Shown here: positions 11,217 to 25,495 of the stretch, one piece after another | Layout: every line of letters begins with the position of its first letter | Numbering within the stretch: the first letter of the stretch is position 1 | NCBI GenBank assembly: GCA_004352715.1 | Contig: SCFE01000008.1 | Span: forward strand, 3,117,131-3,181,130 | Reading direction: 5' to 3' | Length of the DNA: 64,000 bases | DNA from: Hofstenia miamia | Taxonomy: Eukaryota; Xenacoelomorpha; Acoela | Made by a program: the position numbers and the translations under genes | The notes under the pieces: model-generated | The model's input: the letters and a program-made list of their open reading frames with translations, nothing else | Database searches by the model: none | What the model was told of the DNA's origin: nothing

Positions 11217-12990
11217 TATATATAACACTGATCAAAAATTTTTTTTACTGGAGATATGTAAAGTGGGAACTCTGATTTCAAAAATCATAACCGTTTTGCT
11301 GTATCCACGTCATTATTTTCAGTAACAGAAATATTCCCATTGCCTAGAAGTTAGGATTTCAATAAAATTTTAGAAAATTATTTATTTATTTATTTCATCA
11401 TGAATGCTTCAAAATTATAGAAATTACAGAAAAACTCCACTAGAATGTAATTAGAAATGCTTTAGGCATTTGGCTTTGCGCTTGTGTTGCTCTGTGTCCT
11501 CATGGTGACGATTACCCCGTTGCAACACCTCCAGCTGATCAGAACATAGCTGTAAGCAGTGGTGAAGAAGATGATGATGATGAACCCGACACTCAAGAAC
11601 CACACCTTCTGAACCATGAAGACTTAAATGATCTTGTAAGAGATCTCTCACTGTCAAAGGCGAAGGCAGAGCTGTTTGGATCAAGGCTGAAGCAGTGAAA
11701 TCTACTTGAACCTAACACCAAGATATCCTTGTTCAGAGCACGTCACAGAGACATGACTGAGTTCTTTGAGATGGAAGACACGATGACATTCTGCAGTGAC
11801 ATCAACGGTCTGTTGAAAGAATTTGGGTGTGATCACGATCCTGCAGGCTGGCGCCTCTTCATCAACTCTGGAGAGAACAGCTTATTGAAGGCTGTTTTGC
11901 TCCACAATGGCAATGAGAAACCATCAGTCCCACTGGCTCAAGTGTTCGGCATGACAGAGACTATTCGGCGCTGCTTGATTCCGTCAAGTACGGAGACTTG
12001 AAAGTGGTGGCGCTGTTGTTAGGACTGCAGTCAGGCTACACAAAATACATGTGCTTCCTTTGTCTCTGAGATAGCAGAGATAACAAGAATCACAAAGAAA
12101 GATTGGGAAGAGTGAAAGGAGTATGTACCTGGTCGACACAACATGAAGCATGTCGCCCTTGTCGACTCAGCCAAGATTTTTCTTCAATCACTCCACATAA
12201 AGCTCGGCTTGATGAAAAATTTTGTACGGGCAATGGATCTGAATGGGCGTGGGTTTTTATACCTCAAGGAGAAGTTTGGCAACACCATGTCGGAGGCCAA
12301 GATCAAGGCTGGTGTCTTTGTTGGACCGCAAATCCGACAGATTATGAAGGACGAAACTTTTCCAACAACTCTAAACCGCAAAGAGCTGGCAGCGTGGAGG
12401 AGCTTCAAAGCTGTGACAGACAACTTCTTGGGGAACAAGTGCGCGGACAACTATGAAGAAATAGTGCAGCAGCTGCTAGAGTCCTTCAGGAAACTTGGCT
12501 CCAGGATGTCCCTGAAAATCCATTTCCTACACCAGCACCTGAACTTCTTCCCTGACAACTTGGGAGCTGTCTCAGACGAGCACGGCGAGCGATTCCACCA
12601 AGAGATTTCACTCATGGAGACGCGTTACCAAGGGCGGCACAACCCAAACATGATGGGCGACTTCTGCTGGTTCCTGCATCGTAAAACTGACACAGAGCAG
12701 CACAAGCGCAAAGCCAAATGCCTAAAGCATTTCTAATTACATTCTAGTGGAGTTTTTCTGTAATTTCTATAATTCTGAAGCATTCATGATGAAATAAATG
12801 AATAAATGATTTTATAAAATTTCATTGAAATCCTAACTTCTAGGCAATGGGAATATTTCTGTTACTGAAAATAATGACGTGATACAGCAAAATGGATATG
12901 ATTTTTGAAATCAGAGTACACAAATTAGTCTAAATCACTTTACATATTTCCAGTAATTTTTTTTCTTAAATTTGTTGTTCAGTGTAACTT
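11217..12990. mobile_element. Element with ~285-bp inverted terminal repeats
   Basis: The left arm (about 11217-11498) and the right arm (about 12689-12990) are inverted copies of each other, mostly identical with scattered substitutions and small indels. They enclose a decayed gene. The arms include the last ~45 bases of that gene's coding sequence, so the C-terminal codons appear again in reverse at 11455-11498. The divergence between arms argues against a read-hairpin artefact. I could not define a target-site duplication, and the transposon class is open. Confidence 0.75.
11520..12736 (+). pseudogene. Decayed member of a repeat-associated protein family
   Basis: Read with frame corrections, the plus strand gives DLNDLVRDLSLSKAKAELFG, then FRARHRDMTEFFEMEDTMTF, then LKAVLLHNGNEKPSVPLAQV, then LLLGLQSGYTKYMCFLCL, then LHIKLGLMKNFVRAMD, then GVFVGPQIRQIMKDETF and finally ENLGAVSDEHGERFHQEI-like and TRYQGRHNPNMMGDFCWFLH. 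I recognise this as a family found in many copies in arthropod and other invertebrate genomes; its biochemical role is not known to me. The longest intact piece is 12143-12736. Two stops replace expected tryptophans (near 11697 and 12068), and frameshifts occur near 11965 and 12130, so this copy is dead. It lies inside the inverted-repeat element at 11217-12990 and its 3' end extends into the right repeat. Confidence 0.7.
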
Positions 12991-15933
12991 ATATAGCATT
13001 CACTGCATTTACGTTGCATGGCATGAACTGTTGAGTGATAGTAAGTTTTTTTAAATTTCGGCCCATTTTCATCTCTGACTCACATGGGGGAGGAGAATAC
13101 CAACATATTCAAAAATAAGGAAAATAACAGTTTTTGTTACAGTATTGTGATGAAGGCTTCCATTCACATCAAATTTGATGTTTTTATCAATATTACTACG
13201 GTTTATACAAGTATGCATTGTTTCTTCAAGTAAAAAATGAAAAGAAATAGAAATCAAGAATTATAAATGTTATATGGTCCCGACATATTGGCTATTGGTT
13301 ATTATATCTCATTGCGTCTTTACCAAATAGCTACTATGAGTGCTGTTGCATTGCCATTTGGTACAATAGTAATAATTACCACCATAACGAAAGTTTCATC
13401 GGGCTTTCCTTCATTTTATAAAATCATTTCAGCTCACTTATAGAAATGCTAGATAACTTCACTCTAATAATAATAAATGGCATCTATCTCTTAGCTGTAA
13501 ACTGAAAATGCACCAACGTATTGTACCCGACTTCCGATCTTACTCGATGGAGATGTGAATGGTAAATGCCGGTTCATAATTACTTTATGCCGTACACAAA
13601 GAAATAAAGTGCCATATTATAGTACTTTACAAAAAATGCAATGTTCTTTTGAATGTTTTTTAATAGAAGTTATTCTTATATTAGTTTGAAACAGTAGATA
13701 TTAACAACATGCATAAATTTATAAAATTTCGCATTCCAAAAGTTTTAACATTCCTTTATTTTCAAAAAACTTTTAATCGCATAAATTTATTTGTCAATTT
13801 AAATAAAAAATATATTCGCATGTTGCATACAGTTCTGCTTCAGTAGCTATTACTTTTCCAAATTATGAATAATATACACATATATATATGCTTCATCTAA
13901 GCCATGATTTGGGCGCTTCCAATTCTTTGACCACAGAACCTTTGCAATAACATCAACCATTATTTGATTAAATCAATTATCATATGCTAAATTTAAAATA
14001 TATTTATTAATATTCTTGTCAATATAATATAATGAATACATACTTATATAAAGGCAAATATTCGCTTGAAATCTAGCTTTCAAGTCAAATTTCATGTCCT
14101 GTAACTTCCTTTTGCCAAAATATTGGGGTATCCCATCTTAATATTAATGACCACAATTTACGACAAATTTTTGCACAGTTTATAAACATAGAACATCAAT
14201 ACTCGTTAAGGTGTAACTTTTTCCAAGAACATTCATTCCTTAACGCAACCATTGACACATTGTATTAGCTACCAATGAATGAGTGGCAAGATTAAAATAG
14301 AATGAATTCAGGAACATGATTAAGTATGTACAAAGTAATACACGCCTTGGATGGACCTCAAGAATAATATTTTGTGTAAATTTTTTTATGAATTTGTACA
14401 GTATTATAAGTAGGGAAACCCATTTTTAACATAAATTTGGCAAATCTTAACCTAAAAAGACTAAAATGTAAGCTTTGCATCTTTATTACAGATAACTTTT
14501 AATTGTATATATTAACCTATTAAAATGAAAGCATTTGAAGAAGTAGTAAGGTCAACCTGTAAATTCAACAAAAATATCATAAATTTTCTAGTGTATGGCA
14601 TGATTGTAAAGAAAGGGTACTTGCTTATATTTTTGGGCAAAGGATTTCTATCATTGGTCAAAACTTTACCAGCTTCTTTTAGGTTATTAATGTTTGACAT
14701 TGTAGCCGAGTATCATGAATAGAAGTCATCAAAGAAATAGCTGGAAATGCATAAAAGTCAAGTACATTTGATGTTTCTAACTTTATTAAATTGGAAAATA
14801 TGTCATTAACCCATACCACAAATGTTTAATTATTAACGTATAGTGCTTAATTTTAATCACATTTCATAATAACTTTATTAACCTTAATAACTTTTGGATT
14901 CCTCCAATTATAAGGGAATGTGTTGATATCTTTAATATTCTGCTAAAGATAGAAATTCGTCTTTTTCTTCGGTAAAAAACATTTAAAACATATTTAACTG
15001 AAAAATATAATTAAAATATTCCTTCACTTTATTGCAATAAATCAATTGGTTTTTCGAATCGCATTTGAACATTTCTAAATGTCGTCCCTGTGTAAATTCT
15101 TTATATGTATGTAAAGAAGCAATTTTCCCATTGAATTCGTGAATAACGGCAGTGGAAACGCAGTTCTTTCAAGAGGTCTGCGTTCTTTGTTGCTGAATAC
15201 TTTTTCGTAAAACTTTAAAATTATATTAATAAATTTAGTGGGATTTTTATGTGTTATTTTGCTTTAGATAAGAACAATCTATAATAAAATTTAAATATCT
15301 TGGAAGAAAATTTTACATTTTAGTAGTTAAAAAAATTTTTGATTTTTTTAATTTCTAGTTAAAATCTAATACAATTACATAAATATATTTGTTAAACAAC
15401 TATGCTCTTAATTGGAATTAATAATTGTTTCTAACAAATTTGTACTTCATGTTTCTTTTAGCATTTGAAACATTTAAAAAGACTGTATGAAGAAAAGTTC
15501 TTATGATATTCTATTGTATGAAATAGATATGGACAATGAGGACCAATTCAATAATGTTAAATACTTCCATTTTTCGATTTTTCCAAAGCTTTATTTGTTT
15601 TTTAACTATTTGGATATTGACTTATAAATTATATATATATATATATATATAAATAAACATGTGCTGCTGTAAATAGATGCACAAATATTATTGTTTGGAA
15701 AATTTACACAGAGTTTGCCCATGAATTTTATACAGTATCTGTATGTGATTAAATTAAACATAGGTTACACAAGTTCAACATTTTAAACTTAATTTAGTGC
15801 AAATAAATGAAAATATATTTGAATATTTAATGAGTTTAAAATAGAAAAATTGATGATTGTTCTTAATTCTGAAATTATTATATATTGGCTATTTTTTTCT
15901 AAGATTTTTATATATATACATATATATATATAC

Positions 15934-15975
<42 letters not shown>

Positions 15976-16355
15976 TCCTATGAGAAATTTAGTGAACTTT
16001 TAACATACTTTCTTGGGTATTCAAATGATCCAACAAGAAACAAATGCATTGAATAGATTAGCACTCAAGCTGCTCTTTTTGTAAATACACTCTAATATAT
16101 TTAAAACGAATGAGAAGCTAGGGTCTTATATAATTGCTAATAAGAGTAAGCAAAGCATTGACTTATAAATTAAATCATGAAAATTTATGCCCGACTAGGG
16201 GATTAAAATTTTAAGTCAGCAATTTTAGAAATCATAAATTTGTAGATTAGATATAAATGTTTTGAAGAACTTACAGTGCATGGCAAAAAAATATTTACTT
16301 CTAATTAAACATTTACACTAATAGAACCAGCTATTTAGGGAAGTTTGTTGAAGAT
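12991..16355. other. No gene recognised; (TA)n tracts
   Basis: Long AT-rich stretch downstream of the fez-type gene. (TA)n tracts lie at about 15630-15651 and 15909-15973. I found no coding exon or transposon end that I can support. Confidence 0.4.
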
Positions 16356-17848
<1,493 letters not shown>

Positions 17849-17959
17849 GCTTATTTACTCATAAATGCCATGAATAGGTGTTAATATATGCACTCTGTCC
17901 AATTAAAAACCGTTTAATTTTTTAGCCAATAGTCATGAAGATTTAATTTGTTTCGACTC

Positions 17960-18250
17960 TGCGGCAATTTTTCTCGAACAAAGCGAAATTCGATTGGCCG
18001 CCTTCCCATGTAACCATTTTATTATATTTGGCGCGGAGCGCCTCTGGCTCGCAGCGGGCATCATTTGGATGCTCATCCAAAACGAATTGTGGCCACTTTG
18101 CGATGGACAACGAAGTTAATTGTGTTGCGCCGACGGCCTGCTTTCTGTTTCTTTGTCTGACCGCAAAAGACAGCCCGGGCTTTTCAGCGTTGCGAGTTGA
18201 CTCATTTGTTTCTTAGTGGCGGCCTCTTGCGAACTACTTTGCACCAACGA
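17960..18250 (-). promoter_or_regulatory. CG-rich stretch upstream of fezf, possible promoter/5' UTR
   Basis: This block is clearly richer in G+C and CpG than its surroundings and lies 110-400 bp upstream of the fezf start. It includes the hairpin-forming GGCGCGGAGCGCC at 18030-18042. The position fits a promoter or first non-coding exon, but no TATA box or initiator could be assigned with confidence. Confidence 0.35.
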
Positions 18251-18259
18251 GCTGGTGTT

Positions 18260-18567
18260 AATGAGCACACTCGTATCATCCATCGCACCAACTGCTTTGA
18301 ATGTTAATTAAGCCAGCAATCAAAGTACTTCTCTTTATTAACACCTGCAAGCATTCAATAGAGTCACTCACTCCATCTTGAAACTACTTAAATTTATTTA
18401 TCTATCAGTTTTATTCAACCTATACTCATAGTATACGTAAGCAGACTAACAAACAAAATGTAAGGCTGTACGCAGTAGAAATAACAGAATTATTTCCTTT
18501 GACAAATATTTAATACTGATGATGAATAGTAATTATTAATTTATAATAATAATAATTATATATATTA

Positions 18568-18621
<54 letters not shown>

Positions 18622-20160
18622 TTTTTGGAATTCATAAAAAATAATATTCTTTCATCCTCGAAAACTTTTCATATCTATAATAATACTTCAATATATAAAT
18701 TAAAATACTTTTAATAAAGCCACAAAAAACAGCCACTAAAGACAAAGCCCAACTCTACATACGAATATTTCATATGAAATGTAGACTCAATATAATTCAT
18801 TGTAATCGGACGCGATTTAAAGGCTTAAGTGAGTTATGAACATTTAAGAAAATTTTTTAAGACAGCCATGACAGTTTGTAAGAAATGTCTGGGTTAAAGT
18901 GTATCTCCACTATACCATGGTTGATCAATACACCAAGATACCTAGAGTAGGTTGGACTATCATAAAATTCCATAAAAAATGTTTTATGTAAAGTAGCTGA
19001 GGACTATTAAAATTCTAATAAATTAAAGTATTGTTAGCGCAATTGTAATATCAGTGGTACTTTATGGTGAACGATGGGAAATTAAAAAGTACAATTCAAG
19101 GTAACATTCATAATATTAAAAAAAATGTGTTTTCAAATTAACAAAAATAATTGTGCGAGACATTGTTATATCGTGATTTGCCTATCACAGTATTGATCAA
19201 TAACATACGTTTACATTAAAAAAAGAACAATTTTCCAATCGAGGTTTAAAAGTTGCTATTGTCTTAAGCACCAATGTAACATTTCACCTTAGTAACATGC
19301 TGTGCTTTGTGATAAGTGAGACTTGCCATGCTCGGCATAGATGTCGTAAATTAGCCATAAAAAGCATGCAACCATATCGATAAAGGAAGGGAGAATTTAG
19401 AGTTGTCGATGTTTGGCGGAAGTAAGTCAAATTAAGTCAGTTTGGGTCGAATAAATGGCGAGGAAATGATGTGTCCATTTGCGATTTTTTTCTGCTCTAC
19501 TGATTAACAAATATTCTTACTTGATTCAGTTAAACAAGCAAATTGCTCATCTGCTTTGAACGACCGGATGGTGGAGATGAATTTAGGCTTCCTTTTATAT
19601 CAATGTGAATATCCATTATGTAGATTTACTAAAAGCTCTTTAATTTAATATTTAGGAAATATTCCCCAGTAATAATGAGTAAATTTAATAAACATTTTAT
19701 TTAATGTATATCGTTTACAGTCTTTTGGGGAAAGGAAAATTTTTTTAAACTTTTATAATTCTCTTAACCACGGACTTCAAGAATCTAGTAGCATTCATCC
19801 CAGGCTCAATAATATATTACTATTGAAGTTATTAGATATTTTGAAAAAATTATTGAAATGTTGTACTATATAATTGAGAATAGATGATGACAATATTGCG
19901 ATGTTAATGCTCAATAAGGTTGTACTGCAAAAGGTATTCCGCATGCCTGCATCCATGCATACGAAGTTCATTTGTACCCCTACCGACTTTAACTGTATAA
20001 GTTTTGCCCATACCCGTACATTCAATTAACAACAACAAATTTCTCTAACTATAACATAGGTATCTATGCAAAATTACAAAATCAATTGTACTTCTAACAT
20101 ATGACCAGTAAGATTTTTACTTAGTCACCTAACAGCCAATTTCATTTGGCTGTAATGATT
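18260..20160. other. No gene recognised; (TA)n tract
   Basis: AT-rich sequence upstream of fezf with a (TA)n tract at 18571-18616. Regulatory sequence is possible but cannot be read directly. Confidence 0.35.
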
Positions 20161-20364
20161 AGAGAGTGCCATTAGGTACCTGAATAAACCAGAATAGATT
20201 TGGGGTCGGACTCGGGTGCTGCCTCAATACTACTGAGCACGGGAAATATCGTCAAAGCTTAGATTTTTTGATAAAAAAATTACTGATGCTAATCACGATT
20301 CGGGTAGTTAATATTCTGATCGGGTTGGGTTTGGGTACACGTTAAAGCCATGTTGTCACTCTCT
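20161..20364. mobile_element. MITE copy 1 (AGAGAGTGAC ends)
   Basis: Starts AGAGAGTGCCATTAGGTACC and ends GTTGTCACTCTCT, an inverted match of about 11 bases. The interior carries CGGGT-rich patches and an AAGCTTAGATT...ACTGATGCTAAT segment that is shared with the copies at 50401 and 52523. It has no coding capacity. Confidence 0.7.
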
Positions 20365-21085
20365 AGTGATGATGTTCATAGCAATTTCATTAAAAAACAT
20401 AAATCCTCACAGTAGGGGTTCAGGGCAGGAATTTAGTACAGAAGTCTCCATACCTCCAGCTAATTTTTTCAAAATATATCATATTTGCAAATTTGTCAAA
20501 TATATTAGAAATATTGATGATGTACTTACCTAAATTTATAGAATATTAATAAATTTCTATCATATTTTAGGAATTGCTAAAAACAATGTTGAGATTCATT
20601 TTTTATCCCCTTCATCTCTTTTGAACGTGAATCATTACGTAAATGCAAAAGCCCTTACAAAGCTTGTTTAAAATTTATACATAAGTGAACAAAAAATTTT
20701 CAAAATGAGTGAAAATGCGCAGGTGTGTTAGCGTTCCCTTTGGATTTTATGCACCCCGAGCTCCCTTCCAAAGCATCTTTGCTTCTACGACTCATAAAAA
20801 CCCGTTTTAACCCATGTAACTCAGCCAATTTTGTAATCTCAAGAACTAATAAAGGTATTAATAATCTCAAAACATCACCAAATAGATTGCGTACGTATCT
20901 ACAAAAGCTGAACATTTGTTACCACCAAAAGCCTTATGCTGCATTGTATCATTATGGAGGAGTTAATATGTGGTAGCTTTAATTAAAGAAAATTGCAAAT
21001 CAGTAATTTTGTTTAAGTCATGATTTCATCTATTATCAATTTAAATATTAAAAAATATTTTCCATCAATCATACTTTTTGTCACT

Positions 21086-21088
<3 letters not shown>
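20365..21088. other. No gene recognised; one weak open frame
   Basis: A plus-strand frame at 20725-20976 reads SKASLLLRLIKTRFNPCNSA and LKTSPNRLRTYLQKLN without a family match. It may be a repeat relic. Otherwise AT-rich, ending in a (TA)n tract at 21089. Confidence 0.3.
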
Positions 21089-21116
<28 letters not shown>

Positions 21117-22116
21117 NNNNNNNNNNNNNNNNNNNNNNNNNNNNNNNNNNNNNNNNNNNNNNNNNNNNNNNNNNNNNNNNNNNNNNNNNNNNNNNNNNNN
21201 NNNNNNNNNNNNNNNNNNNNNNNNNNNNNNNNNNNNNNNNNNNNNNNNNNNNNNNNNNNNNNNNNNNNNNNNNNNNNNNNNNNNNNNNNNNNNNNNNNNN
21301 NNNNNNNNNNNNNNNNNNNNNNNNNNNNNNNNNNNNNNNNNNNNNNNNNNNNNNNNNNNNNNNNNNNNNNNNNNNNNNNNNNNNNNNNNNNNNNNNNNNN
21401 NNNNNNNNNNNNNNNNNNNNNNNNNNNNNNNNNNNNNNNNNNNNNNNNNNNNNNNNNNNNNNNNNNNNNNNNNNNNNNNNNNNNNNNNNNNNNNNNNNNN
21501 NNNNNNNNNNNNNNNNNNNNNNNNNNNNNNNNNNNNNNNNNNNNNNNNNNNNNNNNNNNNNNNNNNNNNNNNNNNNNNNNNNNNNNNNNNNNNNNNNNNN
21601 NNNNNNNNNNNNNNNNNNNNNNNNNNNNNNNNNNNNNNNNNNNNNNNNNNNNNNNNNNNNNNNNNNNNNNNNNNNNNNNNNNNNNNNNNNNNNNNNNNNN
21701 NNNNNNNNNNNNNNNNNNNNNNNNNNNNNNNNNNNNNNNNNNNNNNNNNNNNNNNNNNNNNNNNNNNNNNNNNNNNNNNNNNNNNNNNNNNNNNNNNNNN
21801 NNNNNNNNNNNNNNNNNNNNNNNNNNNNNNNNNNNNNNNNNNNNNNNNNNNNNNNNNNNNNNNNNNNNNNNNNNNNNNNNNNNNNNNNNNNNNNNNNNNN
21901 NNNNNNNNNNNNNNNNNNNNNNNNNNNNNNNNNNNNNNNNNNNNNNNNNNNNNNNNNNNNNNNNNNNNNNNNNNNNNNNNNNNNNNNNNNNNNNNNNNNN
22001 NNNNNNNNNNNNNNNNNNNNNNNNNNNNNNNNNNNNNNNNNNNNNNNNNNNNNNNNNNNNNNNNNNNNNNNNNNNNNNNNNNNNNNNNNNNNNNNNNNNN
22101 NNNNNNNNNNNNNNNN
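21117..22116. other. Assembly gap (exactly 1000 N)
   Basis: 1000 undetermined bases, preceded by (TA)n and followed directly by a LINE. The round length suggests a placeholder rather than a measured gap. Confidence 0.95.
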
Positions 22117-23100
22117 AGAGCGAGTGCAGCAGGAATTAGAGAATATAATGAAATCAAAAGGATCAAGATCCAATTTACGAGTCAGTAGTCGATTTAACAG
22201 GAGGAGATCACAGGCATGGAAGTAGAGTGACAGCGAGAGAGTGGAGAATTTCAGCAGAGCGTCTTTATAGACCAAAGGGGAAATCCATTTGAAAGCGCGT
22301 TTTTGGAAACGTTCCATGGAGTGGAACAAAGCACGAGAAGGCCACCAACAAGGAGATGCGTAGAGAAGAATCGCGCGAGGACTGGACTTGAACAAAGAGA
22401 GTTTCACAGCGGACGAGGTATTAAAAGGAACAATACGGAAAAGGGCAAATAGCGAAGAATTAGCTTTGCAGAGACATGTCCAGTCCAATTTAAGTTTGCA
22501 GCAAGTTTAACTCCAAGATGAGTGTGATGAGGCGCAAAGTTTACAGATAGAGGCAAATCAGAAGGGGGAGTCACAGAAAAGGAAATACCACATGTCTTGG
22601 TAGTGCTAAAATCAAGATGGTTGACAGAGGACTAAATAGACAAGTGCTCAAGATCGAAGAAATGTTAGAAGCAAAAGACCAACCAAAATAAAAAATCGCA
22701 GTGTCGTCGACATACAACAGGCAAGACTAGTTGAGAACAGAATGAGGGAGGTCGTTAATGGCAACGAGGAAGAAAAGAACAGCAAACACTTAACCCTGAG
22801 GGGCACCACTAGTAACGGAGACAGAAGAGATAGACGAGTTGATTTTGACACACTGGTGTCGATTGGTCAGGTAAGACTGGAACAGTTCGATGAAATCCAC
22901 ATCAAAACCAAATAAACGTAACTTGTAAAGCAAAATAGAATGAGACGAGAACCTGGACAGAAACGAGACTTTGTTAAGTTCCATAAAATTGATAACATCT
23001 GTGAGAGAAGCAAGCTTCGGAGAAGCAGTAGTACTAGAACGGCGTTTGTAAGACGAAAAATTCTTCTGCCTTCACCAAAAGCCACATCGAAAGAATGACG
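22117..23100 (-). mobile_element. Second LINE family: reverse-transcriptase fragment
   Basis: Minus-strand translation gives RT motifs in order: an SSYKRRSSTTA-like finger segment (23050), SHSILLYKLRLFGFDVDFIE and FQSYLTNRHQCVKIN (22930-22840), VTSGAPQG (22800), FFLVAINDLP and the active-site YVDDTAIF (22720-22690), then ALFHSMERFQKRAFKWI (22310). This is the layout of a non-LTR retrotransposon RT. It is interrupted by stops (after APQG, for example) and frameshifts, and its 3' end is lost in the gap. Its base composition is visibly richer in G+C than its surroundings and than the other LINE. I do not assign a clade. Confidence 0.8.
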
Positions 23101-24138
23101 GAGAGTGGGCTAGTAGTAACCCTCACAACATCATTGAAACAAATGACAGCAATGACATTTTCAGCACCTTCTTTAAGATTTTAAAGATTTTTTCGTATTT
23201 TTCAAAATGAAAATAGTTAATAAATGCCTTTCAATAATAAAATGTCTATTCATTACCTATAAAATGATAAAAAACATTTATAATTATAGTCTATATAAAT
23301 ATGTCTCATAAGCGATTTAAAAATTACGTTTGAGATGGAACACACTGTACATTAAGAGCGATTATGACTAAACACTAGCGATAGAATATTTGCATTAAAC
23401 AGAGTAAGCACAGCTTAGAAATAACGACATGGGAATTTGTTTAGTAATTCACATCAGATTCACATGGCTACTGGGAATAAAAGCCTTTGGAATAATAAGA
23501 TAGTAACAAAGCTTGCCACCCAGCTAAATTTTTCATTCTAGAAGAACAACTAAGCATCCGCCTCTCAGTAGTGCTACACTTAGTCGCTACAAGAGTGCCG
23601 CGCCCTGTTTTAGCTATTTTGATCAACTTTATGAAAATTCACTATGTTAAATAGATCAATAAATTATTGTGCGGACTGTACAAGTCAGCCATTTTCTTCC
23701 GAATCTAACAAAAATTAGAATATGTATTTTTAAAGTATAAAGAAGATATTAAATTAAAAATTTTAGGCTTGAATATATGATCCTCTTTTAGTCTAAATTC
23801 AACATAGAGCTCAGCAAACATACGCCCAAGCTAAATTGGTTTTTCTGGAAAAACTCCGTAACGTATTTTTATCTGACGAGATGCTCAAAATCATTATACC
23901 ATCTTCGAAAAAGATATTTACGAACAAACTTTTTGTATAAATATTGTATTCGTAAGTTACTAAACACATGCAATGACGAAAAATAATTTATAAATTTGGA
24001 TTAGCATGTTTAATTCACTAAAATAATTTTTTCAATATATCTAAACATCTACTTTCAATAAAGAAATACAAAATTACAATAAGAACTAACCGAATGCATA
24101 AGTCAAATAATATATATATAATAGAAATTAATTCATAC
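23101..24138. other. No gene recognised
   Basis: AT-rich sequence downstream of the 24.1-kb exon. Further exons of that gene were sought here on the minus strand and not found. Confidence 0.35.
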
Positions 24139-24573
24139 CTCTGATTCATCTTCTACCTCAGGATTATCTGAATTAGATATATTATCCACAGTGGTTTGCT
24201 GAATATCTTCCCCCGAAATGGTATTCAGTATTGGTTCAACATTTCCTACATCATTAACTTCATGATTGTTATAGTTACACGATACTAATGGATTAGCTTC
24301 TAATTTACGCTTTCGCTTTCTTCTCTTTATGTAAGAAATATGATTAATTGGACTGGGTTTGTCACAAGTATCTGTTGAAACCAGTGGAGGAGGTTCAGGA
24401 GATGTAGATTTTGGAGAATCTACATGAAAAGTAGCCGACCCCAGACATTTTGTTAACAATTTATCAACAAGTAACAATTCCATGTCTTCAGTGGTAAGTT
24501 CGTCAAATGCGTGTTTATCCAAAACCAGTGTGATTTTAACCTGTTCGCTGCTATTTACGGTATAACTTGACAT
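24139..24573 (-). CDS. First coding exon of an unrecognised, probably nuclear protein
   Basis: ATG at 24573 opens a 145-codon exon that ends at a good donor (GAG|GTATGA), after which the frame soon stops at 24133. The protein is acidic at its C-terminal end (NPEVEDESEV), has a Ser/Pro/Thr-rich centre (SPKSTSPEPPPLVSTDTCD) and a strong basic cluster KRRKRKRKLE near residue 88, which looks like a nuclear localisation signal. The opening residues (VKITLVLDKHAFDELTTEDM) look structured. The domain composition fits a transcription-factor N terminus, but I recognise no family. Downstream exons on the minus strand were not found and may lie far away or in the 21.1-kb gap. Confidence 0.6.
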
Positions 24574-25457
24574 TATTGAAACTAGAACTAAATGTACAAA
24601 TCTTATTAGTGAAAATAATTATATATATATATATATTATATATATCTATATAGTTAGCCACAGGAATAAAAACTATTATGATCAATGACAGGAATTATAA
24701 TGTCCTTTATAGTGACAGTTATAGGCTTCTCTTGATGAACAATAGGCGACATAAAAATATGTGCTTAGTAAACTTGTATTTTGCTAAAATTAGGAATTTA
24801 TTTCATTCACATTGTTCACTTTCAATTCAATAATTTATGTGTTCGAATAACCGTCTGAACAATTAAATTTATAATATTCTGAAATCGAGGGATCCTTTTG
24901 AGACCTATGACACAAAAAAATTAAGTTGTAGTGTTGTTAACATATAAGAATTGATTTAATAATGATGGAGGCAATTACGATCAGTTTAGATCATCATTAA
25001 AAATTTGAGATCAGTAATGTAGAGAGATTGAAAAATATTGGAGAAGGTTTCAAAATGTGCTATATAAGTTTGAAGAGATAATGCAATAGCAAATTTGTAT
25101 TAAATTTCATTTGGAATTTAAGGATGCTAAGTTCGGATAATTGACATTATCTTAAGGATTTCCGAAGTTAAGAATGCGGAAAAATCAGTAAAATATAGAG
25201 AATAATTATTTTTAAAGTGGGAAAAGTGATTGCATAAATGAAATTAAGTATACCAGGCAATCCCTGGGAGATAGAGTTATTAGTATTTTCAAATATTGTG
25301 ACAATTTTCCATTTTCATGAATTCCTTATATTCCCTCAGATGAAAAAATTATATTGTACACCATAACTGATAATGCAATTACAGTTATAGAGGTTGCAGA
25401 TATTCATATTGAATGAAAAAACATATAATTAGTATGCGAATAAATCAGATCAAATCC

Positions 25458-25463
<6 letters not shown>
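24574..25463. other. No gene recognised; (TA)n tract
   Basis: AT-rich, with TA repeats at 24620-24652. The sequence directly above 24573 would hold the promoter or 5' UTR of the minus-strand gene, but no element can be identified. Confidence 0.35.

Positions 25464-25493
<30 letters not shown>
25464..25493. repeat. (TA)n microsatellite
   Basis: About 30 bp of alternating TA directly before the GGTCNGTTGTAAC motif cluster. Confidence 0.9.

Positions 25494-25494
<1 letters not shown>

Positions 25495-25495
<1 letters not shown>

Noticed and set aside
12103-12456. 117-codon frame in a second phase of the 11.5-12.7 kb relic
   Set aside because: It is a shadow of the family-matching frame from 12143; only the first residues reflect the true frame before a shift.
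15850-16056. 68-codon frame rich in Ile and Tyr
   Set aside because: It is a translated (TA)n tract.
18028-18216. Plus-strand frame in the CG-rich block above fezf
   Set aside because: No motif; open because of local GC content.
21020-22225. Open frames of 350-466 codons across the 21.1-kb gap
   Set aside because: They are produced by 1000 Ns; only the LINE portion after 22116 is informative.
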